A stretch of DNA of 64,000 bases from Azoarcus sp. CIB (lineage in GTDB: Bacteria > Pseudomonadota > Gammaproteobacteria > Burkholderiales > Rhodocyclaceae), in contig NZ_CP011072.1 in the NCBI RefSeq assembly GCF_001190925.1, positions 1,984,001 through 2,048,000 on the forward strand. Direction: 5' to 3'. Below the pieces are notes generated by a model. It saw only the letters and a list, made by a program, of their open reading frames with translations, was not told the DNA's origin and ran no database searches. Position numbers and translations under genes: made by a program. Of the stretch, positions 55,626 through 64,000 are shown piece by piece; position 1 is the first letter of the stretch; every line of letters starts with the position of its first letter.

Positions 55626-56063
55626 TCATCCCTTCGGGTACACCTGCTGCGCGCGTTTGATGAACGATTCCACGAAAGTGTTCGCAATGTGGCTGAACAC
55701 CGGACCGAGCACCTTTTCGAGCAGCTTGCTCGAAAACTGGTAATGCAGGTTGAACTCGACCTTGCACGCGGTATCGCCGAGGGCGGTGAATCGCCACAGG
55801 CCGTCGAGATGTGTGAAGGGGCCTTCGCGGAGGCCGATCTTCATCTCGCCCGGAAATACCTTCGCGTTCTCGGTCGTGAAATTCGCCTTGATGCCGTGAT
55901 AGCTGATGTGCAGCGTCGCAACCGTCTTGTTATCCGTGCGCTCCTGCACTTCCGCTCCTCCGCACCACGGGAGGAATTGCGGATAGTCCTCGCAGCGGTC
56001 GACGAGCTCGAACATCTGCGTGGGGGTGAACTCGATCAGAACCTGCTTCCTGACTTCAGCCAT
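55626..56063 (-). CDS. ratA: RatA-type START-like (Coq10-family) protein
   Basis: This 145-residue polyketide-cyclase/START-fold protein has [30 protein letters not shown] and a C-terminal [16 protein letters not shown] helix. In betaproteobacteria it sits with rnfH opposite smpB, as here. It has been described both as a ribosome-association toxin and as a Coq10-like quinone-binding protein. Confidence 0.9.
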   Translation of the reverse strand: MAEVRKQVLIEFTPTQMFELVDRCEDYPQFLPWCGGAEVQERTDNKTVATLHISYHGIKANFTTENAKVFPGEMKIGLREGPFTHLDGLWRFTALGDTACKVEFNLHYQFSSKLLEKVLGPVFSHIANTFVESFIKRAQQVYPKG

Positions 56064-56177
56064 GTGCGTGTGGGACCGGCGCTTTGCCGACCTGCTAAAA
56101 TGCGCAATTCTACCGCAACGCACCGCCAACGACCGCTTCCCGCGGACCCGCCGCGAGGCACAGGATCCAGAACCCGC

Positions 56178-56624
56178 ATGAGCATCATCGACAACCGCAA
56201 GGCGTACCACGACTACTTCATCGAGGAGAAGTACGAAGCCGGGCTCGTGCTCGAGGGCTGGGAGGTCAAGGCGATTCGGGCCGGCCGCGCGAACATCAAG
56301 GAAGCCTACGTGGTCATCCGCAACGCGGAAATCTTCATCCTCGGCATGCACATCACGGCCCTGGCCGCGGCTTCATCGCACATCCAGCCGGACCCCGTGC
56401 GCACGCGCAAGCTCCTTCTCCATGGCAACGAGATTTCCAAGCTCATCGGCAAGGTCGAACGCGCCGGCTATGCGCTCGTGCCGCTCGACCTTCACTACAC
56501 CAAGGGCCGCATCAAGGCGCTGATCGGTCTCGCGAAAGGCAAGAAGCAGTACGACAAGCGCGAAGATGCGAAGGAGCGCGACTGGGAACGCGACAAGGCG
56601 CGCTTGATGAAGACCAAGGTCTGA
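56178..56624 (+). CDS. smpB: SsrA-binding protein
   Basis: This 148-residue protein has [30 protein letters not shown], the central beta-barrel, and a basic C-terminal tail ([17 protein letters not shown]). It binds tmRNA for trans-translation. The length is normal. It is divergent from ratA. Confidence 0.96.
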   Translation: MSIIDNRKAYHDYFIEEKYEAGLVLEGWEVKAIRAGRANIKEAYVVIRNAEIFILGMHITALAAASSHIQPDPVRTRKLLLHGNEISKLIGKVERAGYALVPLDLHYTKGRIKALIGLAKGKKQYDKREDAKERDWERDKARLMKTKV

Positions 56625-56636
56625 CGCGAACCTGCC

Positions 56637-58196
<1,560 letters not shown>

Positions 58197-58278
58197 TATG
58201 TAGTGATGCTTGGGGTTGGGGGCTGCCCGTATGAGACGGCAGTGGCCGCGCTTGGTTCGCGGACGCCGTCCGCTGCGC

Positions 58279-59694
58279 TCAGGAGCGGCGCGGATCGAAG
58301 GCGTCGCGCACGACGTCGGCGAACAGGTTCGCCGACAGCACGAGCACGAACATGAAGGCGAAGGCGGCCATCAGCGACCACCACACCGCGGGCTCGCGTG
58401 CGAGTTCGGCTCGCGCCATATTGATCATCGTGCCGAAGCTGATCGTAGTCGGATCGACGCCGATGCCCACATAGGAAAGTACCGCCTCGGCCAGCACCAG
58501 ACCGGAAAAGTCCATGACCAGCGCGATCAGCACGATGTGCATCACGTTGGGCAAGACATGACGCCGCAGGATGGCGGAGGTGCCTACCCCGAAGGCGCGG
58601 GCTGCCTGCACGTATTCCAGTTCGCGCAGCTTCAGCGTCTCGCCGCGCAGCAGACGGCACAGCCCGGTCCAGCTCGTTATGCCGAGGATCAGGCACAAGG
58701 CCAGGAGCCGCGCGTCGGCACGCTCGGCTGCGGTCGAGAACCACTGCGGATGGGTGTCGATCACCACCTGCATCATCAGCACCGCCGCGGCGATCAGCAG
58801 CACACCGGGAATGGCATTGAGGACCGTATAGACGTACTGGATCACGTCGTCGACCCAGCCTCCGAGATACCCCGCCATGATGCCCAGCGCGACAGCGAAC
58901 GGCAGCATCACGAGCGTCGTCAGCGTCCCGATGATCAGCGCGGTGCGCACGCTCTTGAGCGACAGGTAAAGCACGTCCTGTCCGACCTTGTCGGTACCGA
59001 AGACGTGGTAGTACGGCGCAAGCTTGATCGCCAGAATCGTCACCACGAGCACGCAGGCGAAGGTGACGAGCGCAGCCCGCCACGCCAGATCCGTCTCGCC
59101 GCGCCACAGGGCGCGAGCGGCCTCCCCCATCCCTTTCCCGCGCCTGCGCGCCAGCATGACGACGAGGATTGCCGTGACGGCGATCCAGACTTCCATCGCG
59201 CCGGCAACGCCGGTCGCGATCCGTCGCGCGACATCGTCATCGCGCTCGTCGGTCGCCTCACCCAGGTGAGCCCCGGCCCACGCGAGCCGCGGGTAGATGC
59301 GCGCCTGCCCTCCCCCGGGAAGTTCGACCGTCTCGCGTGCATACAACTCCGTCGCGAAGGGCGCCGAATAGGTCTTCTCGACACGCGTACGCAGGGGGGC
59401 GAGCAGGACATCCAGTGCGCTCAGCACCTCGGACGAGTGGGCGACCGGCGCATTCTCCGCCGCGCCGTTGGCAACTGGCAGCAGCGGCCGGAAATGGAGG
59501 CTGTCGACGATGCCGATGGCGAGGAAAGCGAGCAGGATCACCGCCGAAGCCATGCCGCTGGCGCGGCCGCCCACCCTGCCCCAGGCGGCACGCAGCGGGG
59601 CCTCCCTGCGGACATGGACGACCGTTGCGACGCCGATCGCAAGCAGCAGGAAGAACAGCACATCGGTCCACAGCAGAACGGGCAGGAATCCCAT
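58279..59694 (-). CDS. peptide-type ABC transporter permease (DppC/YejE-like)
   Basis: This 471-residue permease has an N-terminal extra pair of helices and a periplasmic loop with [14 protein letters not shown]. The core of six helices follows, with the EAA motif region [24 protein letters not shown]. It is longer than usual DppC proteins (about 300 aa), closer to YejE. It follows the first permease by 3 bp. No ATPase genes are within the window. Confidence 0.85.
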   Translation of the reverse strand: MGFLPVLLWTDVLFFLLLAIGVATVVHVRREAPLRAAWGRVGGRASGMASAVILLAFLAIGIVDSLHFRPLLPVANGAAENAPVAHSSEVLSALDVLLAPLRTRVEKTYSAPFATELYARETVELPGGGQARIYPRLAWAGAHLGEATDERDDDVARRIATGVAGAMEVWIAVTAILVVMLARRRGKGMGEAARALWRGETDLAWRAALVTFACVLVVTILAIKLAPYYHVFGTDKVGQDVLYLSLKSVRTALIIGTLTTLVMLPFAVALGIMAGYLGGWVDDVIQYVYTVLNAIPGVLLIAAAVLMMQVVIDTHPQWFSTAAERADARLLALCLILGITSWTGLCRLLRGETLKLRELEYVQAARAFGVGTSAILRRHVLPNVMHIVLIALVMDFSGLVLAEAVLSYVGIGVDPTTISFGTMINMARAELAREPAVWWSLMAAFAFMFVLVLSANLFADVVRDAFDPRRS

Positions 59695-59697
59695 CGC

Positions 59698-60675
59698 CTA
59701 CTCCAGCCTCACGCGCGGATCGACCAGCGTATAGGAAATGTCGGTCAGGATCAGGCCGACGATGTATAGCACCGAACCGATGAACACCATCGCCCGCACG
59801 ACGGCGAAGTCCTGCGCGTTGATGGCGTCGATCGTGTAACTGCCCAGGCCGGGGATGCCGAAGAACGACTCGACCAGCAGGCTGCCCATGAAAAGCAGCG
59901 GAATGACCACGACGACACCGGTCAGGATCGGGATCATCGCGTTCTTCAGCACGTGCCGGAACAGCACGACTCGCTCGGAGAGCCCCTTCGCGCGCGCGGT
60001 TCGCACGTAATCGCGCGAGATCTCCTCGAGGAAGATCGTCCGGTACCATCGCGCATTGGAACCCACCCCGGCGATCACGCTGATCACCACCGGCAGTACG
60101 AGGAAGCGCGACGCGTCGAGACCCGGCGCATAACCCGAAATCGGCACCAGCGCCCACAGCTTGGAGACCAGCCACTGCCCGCCGATGATGTAGAAGAGGC
60201 TCGAGATCGACATCATCGCCACGCACAGCACGACGCCCCAGAAATCCAGGTAGCTCGCACGGAAGAACACCAGGATCAGCGCGAACGTGACGGATGCGAA
60301 CAGGCCCAGGACGAAGGTCGGCAACGCCAGGGCAAGCGAGGGTCCCATGCGGTCGCGCATCTCCTGCGCGATGTCGCGTCCGTCATCGGCGCGCCCGAAC
60401 TCAAACGTGAACATCCGCAGGGACTTCTGGAAGAAGATCGTCTCCGTGACCTGTCCACTCCCCTGCGCACCGGCATTGAAGAACAGCGGCCGATCGTAAC
60501 CGCGCTCGACCTTCCAGCGCTCGATCGCTTCGGGCGTCACTCGCTTCACGCCGAGCTGCATGCGCGCCATGTCGTCGGGCGAATTGACGACAAAGAACAG
60601 CCCGAAGGTCACGAGATTGACGCCGATCAGGATGGGCAGCGCATACAGCAACCGGCGCAGCACGTACGCGAACAT
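59698..60675 (-). CDS. peptide-type ABC transporter permease (DppB/YejB-like)
   Basis: This 325-residue permease starts with the typical MFAYVLRRLLYALPILIGV helix and has the EAA region DYVRTARAKGLSERVVLFRHVLKNA. The ATG at 60675 overlaps the stop of the binding-protein gene. It pairs with the downstream DppC/YejE-type permease. Confidence 0.9.
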   Translation of the reverse strand: MFAYVLRRLLYALPILIGVNLVTFGLFFVVNSPDDMARMQLGVKRVTPEAIERWKVERGYDRPLFFNAGAQGSGQVTETIFFQKSLRMFTFEFGRADDGRDIAQEMRDRMGPSLALALPTFVLGLFASVTFALILVFFRASYLDFWGVVLCVAMMSISSLFYIIGGQWLVSKLWALVPISGYAPGLDASRFLVLPVVISVIAGVGSNARWYRTIFLEEISRDYVRTARAKGLSERVVLFRHVLKNAMIPILTGVVVVIPLLFMGSLLVESFFGIPGLGSYTIDAINAQDFAVVRAMVFIGSVLYIVGLILTDISYTLVDPRVRLE

Positions 60676-62846
60676 CAGCGGCCGCCTCCCAATGCCGTCG
60701 CGCGCTCGCGCCGCCGGTAATGGATGAACGCCGGTGCAATCGCGGCCGCCGCGAGCGCACCCAGCAGTATCAGCGGCCACACGATCGGCCGATTCCATTG
60801 CGCCCGCGCGGCGTCGCGCCGCTCGATGTCGATGCGCTGGTACTTCAGCGTGTTGCGCACCATGCTCCCGGTCTTGCGATTGAGCACCCAGCCGTGTTGC
60901 AGCGAATACGCCTTCGGATGGAAGCCGAAAATCCACGGCGCGTCGTGCTGCAGGATCGCGACCATGCGATCGATGACCGCCTGCCGCTCGGGACCATCGG
61001 GCATGCTCTTCATCTTCTCGAACAGTCGGTCGTACTCCACGTTCACGTAGTTGGCCGCGTTCTGGCCCGAATCCTTCACCTTCGCCTGGGCGCCGTGCAG
61101 CAGGAAGAGCATGTTTTCCGGATCCGGATAGTCGGCATTCCAGCCGAAGAAGAACAATTGCGCGTTGCCCTCGCGGATCTTGTCCTGGAAGCGGTTGTAG
61201 TCGGTCGCGCGCACCACGAACTGCACCCCGAGCTCGCGGAATTGCTTAGCCAGCCAGTCGGAACGCGCCTTGTCGCCCAGGCCGCCGGGCGTCGTGTCGA
61301 GGTTGAGGATCAGGGGCTCCCCGGTCTTCGCATCGCGCCCGTCCGGGTACCCCGCCTCGGCCAGCAGGCGGCGCGCCACGTCCTTGCTGCGCCGCATGGC
61401 ATGGCCGTCGCGCCATTCGTACACCACCGGATTGATCCCGGCCTCACCTTCACGCGCGCCGAATATGCCCGGCGGAATCGGATGCATCGCCGTCACCCCG
61501 CGCCCGTTCAGGAATATCGACACGAACTCGTCCATGTCCAGCGCGACCGAGATCGCTTGTCGCAGTTTGCGCGCCCGCGCCTGTCCCTCGGCACCGGCTC
61601 CGCCACCGACGACGCTGTCGAGCATGTTGAAGCCGAGGTAGAAGATGGACGGTGACACCGAGGTCAGTAGCTGGATCCCCCGATCGCGCATGTCATCCGA
61701 AAGTGACACCTCGCCCTGACTCGTCATCGACACAGCCTGATCGAAGTTGTCCGACGAAACGCCGGAAGCGTCGTAATAGCCCTGCAGGAACTTGTTCCAG
61801 TACGGAATGCCCTCGCGCTCGCGCGTGAACACTATCTTGTCGATAAAGGGCATCGTCTTGCCACAGTCAACAAGCAGGCCCGCCTCCCGATCGTCCGGCT
61901 CGCCTTCGCACGGGAAGCTCTCGCCGCGGAAATTGGGATTCCGCGCGAGCACCATGCGTGCATTCGGATTGTTCTCCGACAGCATGTACGGGCCCGTCCC
62001 GATCGGCCACCAGTCCAGCGTCAGGTTGCGCTCGACCATGCCCGGCTGGCTATAGAAGCGATCGGCCTCCGGCGGGACCGGAGCGAAAAATGGCATCGAC
62101 AACCAATACAGAAACTGCGGATAAGCCCCCTTCAGCGTGATCCGATACGTGTAGCGATCAACGATCTCGATGCCCGGAACGGCATGACGTTCCAGATCAA
62201 GTGCGCCGGATGTCCGGGAAGCCTCCTCGGCAAGCACTTTCTGCAAATTCTTGAGGCCTGGCAGGTACTCGGCGATCAGCTCGAAAATCGGCGAGTGCAG
62301 TCGCGGATGCGCGAGCCGCTTGATCTGATGAACGAAATCACCGGCTTCCAGCTCGCGCGTGCCCGTTTCGGCAAAATCGGTAAGGCCGCGCACGTCCTCG
62401 AGGTCGGCCGCCGACAAGGCCGCATAGCGCAGCGTGCCGTCCGCCCGCCGGGCGAGCGCCGGGTGCGGCTGGTAAAGGATTCCCGGCCGGATGCGGATCT
62501 CATAGACGCTCTTCGCAACCTGCGACGCCGGGGCGCTGTCCGGCAGTTCGCGCCCTGCTTTGTCATAGCGCCGCACCACCGGCATTGCCGCCGCGCTGCC
62601 CGGAGCCAGCGTGTACGGCCGCTTCAGGTAGTGATACTGAAGCGGCGGCTCATAGATCTGGTACAGGAAGGTGGCCTCATCCTCGCTGTACGACTGCACC
62701 GGGTCTAGGTGCTTCGGGCGATCCGTGAATGCCGAGTACATGATATTGCGCCCCTGCTCCGACGCCGGGTAGGGGTCGTTCCACACCGGCCCGCAGGCAG
62801 CGAGGAAGGCGCAAAACACCAGCAGGAGCGGGAAACGGCGCAACAT
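60675..62846 (-). CDS. peptide-type ABC transporter substrate-binding lipoprotein with C-terminal membrane helix
   Basis: This 723-residue SBP_bac_5 protein has a lipobox (FLAACGP, Cys18) and motifs RPKHLDPVQSYSEDE, WWPIGTGPYMLSENN, AISVALDMDEFVS and FFGWNADYPDPENM. Unlike most such proteins it ends in an additional hydrophobic helix (IVWPLILLGALAAAAIAP) followed by a basic tail. It would therefore be held at both ends. The ATG at 62846 gives the signal peptide directly; upstream in-frame codons are unlikely. Confidence 0.88.
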   Translation of the reverse strand: MLRRFPLLLVFCAFLAACGPVWNDPYPASEQGRNIMYSAFTDRPKHLDPVQSYSEDEATFLYQIYEPPLQYHYLKRPYTLAPGSAAAMPVVRRYDKAGRELPDSAPASQVAKSVYEIRIRPGILYQPHPALARRADGTLRYAALSAADLEDVRGLTDFAETGTRELEAGDFVHQIKRLAHPRLHSPIFELIAEYLPGLKNLQKVLAEEASRTSGALDLERHAVPGIEIVDRYTYRITLKGAYPQFLYWLSMPFFAPVPPEADRFYSQPGMVERNLTLDWWPIGTGPYMLSENNPNARMVLARNPNFRGESFPCEGEPDDREAGLLVDCGKTMPFIDKIVFTREREGIPYWNKFLQGYYDASGVSSDNFDQAVSMTSQGEVSLSDDMRDRGIQLLTSVSPSIFYLGFNMLDSVVGGGAGAEGQARARKLRQAISVALDMDEFVSIFLNGRGVTAMHPIPPGIFGAREGEAGINPVVYEWRDGHAMRRSKDVARRLLAEAGYPDGRDAKTGEPLILNLDTTPGGLGDKARSDWLAKQFRELGVQFVVRATDYNRFQDKIREGNAQLFFFGWNADYPDPENMLFLLHGAQAKVKDSGQNAANYVNVEYDRLFEKMKSMPDGPERQAVIDRMVAILQHDAPWIFGFHPKAYSLQHGWVLNRKTGSMVRNTLKYQRIDIERRDAARAQWNRPIVWPLILLGALAAAAIAPAFIHYRRRERATALGGGR

Positions 62847-62974
62847 GGCAGCCGATTCTACCTGCAAGCCGGCACGCTTCGCGCCCCGAAGCGATATGAT
62901 CGTGGTTGCGCACGTCGACCATCGGCGCCCATCGGCTATAATCCGCCGACCATCAAGACGGAGCATTACCGAAA

Positions 62975-63766
62975 ATGGGCTTTCTCGCCGGAAAACGCAT
63001 TCTGATCACCGGACTGCTCAGCAATCGCTCGATTTCGTACGGCATCGCCAAAGCCATGCACCGTGAAGGTGCGGAACTCGCCTTCACGTACCAGAACGAA
63101 CGCTTCCAGGACCGCGTAGCCAAAATGGCTGCCGAATTCGATTCGGACCTCATCTTCGCGTGCGACGTGCAGAACGACGAGGAAATCACCTCGCTGTTCG
63201 ACCAGTTGTCGCAGAAATGGGATGGCCTCGACGGCCTCGTCCATTCGATCGCCTTTGCCCCGGGTGACGCCCTGGAAGGCGACTTCCTCGAAGGCTTCTC
63301 ACGCGAAGCGTTCCGTATCTCCCAGGAAATCAGTGCCGGCAGCTTCCCGCTGCTCGCCAAGGCAGCACGCCCGATGATGAAGGGCCGCAGGGGCGCGCTC
63401 CTGACGATGTCCTACCTCGGCGCCGTGCGCACGATGCCCAACTACAACATCATGGGCATGGCCAAGGCAAGCCTCGAGAGCGCGGTGCGCTATCTCGCCG
63501 TCTGCCTCGGTCCGGAAGGCACCCGTGTTAACGCGGTCTCCGCCGGCCCGATCAAGACGCTGGCGGCATCGGGCATCGGCAACTTCAGCAAGCTGCTGTC
63601 GTTCAACGAGCACAACGCCCCGCTACGTCGCAACGTCACCATCGAGGAAGTCGGCAACGCCGCGGCCTTCCTCTGTTCGGATCTCGCAAGCGGCGTCACC
63701 GGCGAGATCATGTACGTTGACGGCGGCTTCAACACCACCGCGCTCGGCAACTCGGAACAGCCCTGA
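62975..63766 (+). CDS. fabI: enoyl-ACP reductase (NADH)
   Basis: This 263-residue FabI has [20 protein letters not shown] (nucleotide binding), [15 protein letters not shown] and the catalytic Y-x6-K in [10 protein letters not shown]. It completes the fatty acid elongation cycle. A strong terminator hairpin follows. Its neighbour downstream on the other strand is a ppiD-like gene, a common betaproteobacterial arrangement. Confidence 0.96.
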   Translation: MGFLAGKRILITGLLSNRSISYGIAKAMHREGAELAFTYQNERFQDRVAKMAAEFDSDLIFACDVQNDEEITSLFDQLSQKWDGLDGLVHSIAFAPGDALEGDFLEGFSREAFRISQEISAGSFPLLAKAARPMMKGRRGALLTMSYLGAVRTMPNYNIMGMAKASLESAVRYLAVCLGPEGTRVNAVSAGPIKTLAASGIGNFSKLLSFNEHNAPLRRNVTIEEVGNAAAFLCSDLASGVTGEIMYVDGGFNTTALGNSEQP

Positions 63767-63810
63767 CGCCAAGCCTCACGGTGGGCCGTGCGTTGCGCGG
63801 CCGTTAGTCA

Positions 63811-63852
63811 AAACAAGAACGCCCGATGCTCATGCATCGGGCGTTCTTGTTT
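63811..63852. terminator. bidirectional terminator between fabI and the ppiD-like gene
   Basis: A 19-bp perfect stem (AAACAAGAACGCCCGATGC with its complement, loop TCAT) has A-rich and T-rich ends on both strands. It lies 45 bp after fabI and 45 bp after the stop of the convergent gene, so it can serve both. Confidence 0.8.
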
Positions 63853-63897
63853 GTACCTGAGGCAAGGGCCGCGCTTCGGCGTGCCCTTGTGGATCGC

Positions 63898-64000
63898 TTA
63901 CTGCTGTTGCGGCCTGACGGCAGCCGTATTGATGTTCACGGCGTAACGTCCGCGGAGCGACGTCAGGAAGGCGTTGAAATCGCGCTCCGCAACCAGACGC
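63898..64000 (-). CDS. partial CDS, C-terminus of a probable PpiD-type periplasmic foldase
   Basis: The last 33 codons of a minus-strand gene enter from the right edge, ending with TAA at 63900-63898. The visible end reads RLVAERDFNAFLTSLRGRY and finishes PQQQ. The DFNAFLTSLRGRY ending resembles the C-terminus of SurA/PpiD-type peptidyl-prolyl isomerases, and ppiD often neighbours fabI in betaproteobacteria. The rest lies outside the window. Confidence 0.55.
   Translation of the reverse strand, partial: RLVAERDFNAFLTSLRGRYAVNINTAAVRPQQQ

Overview
The window has very high GC content, strong GC3 codon bias and densely packed operons with many ATGA start/stop overlaps. Its gene content (anaerobic aromatic-acid catabolism, an NnrS-type nitrogen-oxide stress protein, and housekeeping genes guaA, guaB, ratA, rnfH, smpB and fabI in betaproteobacterial style) points to a denitrifying member of the Rhodocyclales/Azoarcus–Aromatoleum–Thauera group. 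This assignment is from gene content, not from a database search.

Region A (about 0.25-27 kb) is best read as an anaerobic indole-3-acetate (auxin) degradation locus of the iaa type known from Aromatoleum. The plus-strand operon encodes a GntR regulator, a thiolase, an AMP-forming acyl-CoA ligase, two hydantoinase/oxoprolinase subunits, an acyl-CoA dehydrogenase, a two-subunit B12 mutase, a three-subunit molybdenum hydroxylase, a family III CoA-transferase and a solute-binding protein. The known pathway is: hydroxylation at C2 of the indole ring, ATP-dependent lactam opening to 2-aminophenylsuccinate, CoA transfer, B12 rearrangement to 2-aminobenzylmalonyl-CoA, oxidative decarboxylation, then beta-oxidation and thiolysis to 2-aminobenzoyl-CoA. 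Converging on it from the right is a minus-strand accessory operon: AraC regulator, small Cys protein, Old-Yellow-Enzyme-type flavoprotein, RidA-like protein, hypothetical protein, a fused MeaB GTPase-XdhC chaperone, a small coupled ORF, a frameshifted molybdopterin-binding protein and an IscU-like scaffold. The same 13-base operator-like sequence stands in front of both operons, so they probably share control by the GntR protein. An nnrS gene lies between them.

Region B (27-49 kb, all minus strand) carries padE-I (phenylglyoxylate:acceptor oxidoreductase) and a padBCD-like membrane-bound molybdenum enzyme (phenylacetyl-CoA alpha-oxidation), with fdhD and a cyclase-family gene between them. 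Upstream are a DUF1329 protein, a DUF1302 outer-membrane-type protein, an RND/MMPL exporter, a YCF48-type lipoprotein, and a second three-subunit xanthine-dehydrogenase-family enzyme. Three promoters in this region carry tandem GGATAG half-sites exactly 20 bp apart, each followed 20 nt later by a -10-like hexamer. This is the layout expected for an AraC/XylS-type activator. A small ORF and a SufS-type cysteine desulfurase diverge from the last of these promoters.

Region C (50.7-51.5 kb) holds an IS5-type transposase fragment and a cluster of six ACCGTCA-type repeats next to the 3' end of guaA. It looks like the scar of an island integrated at guaA.

Region D (51.5-64 kb) is core genome: guaA, guaB, a DUF4124 protein, rnfH, ratA, smpB, selO, a peptide-type ABC transporter (binding protein and two permeases), fabI, and the 3' end of a ppiD-like gene.
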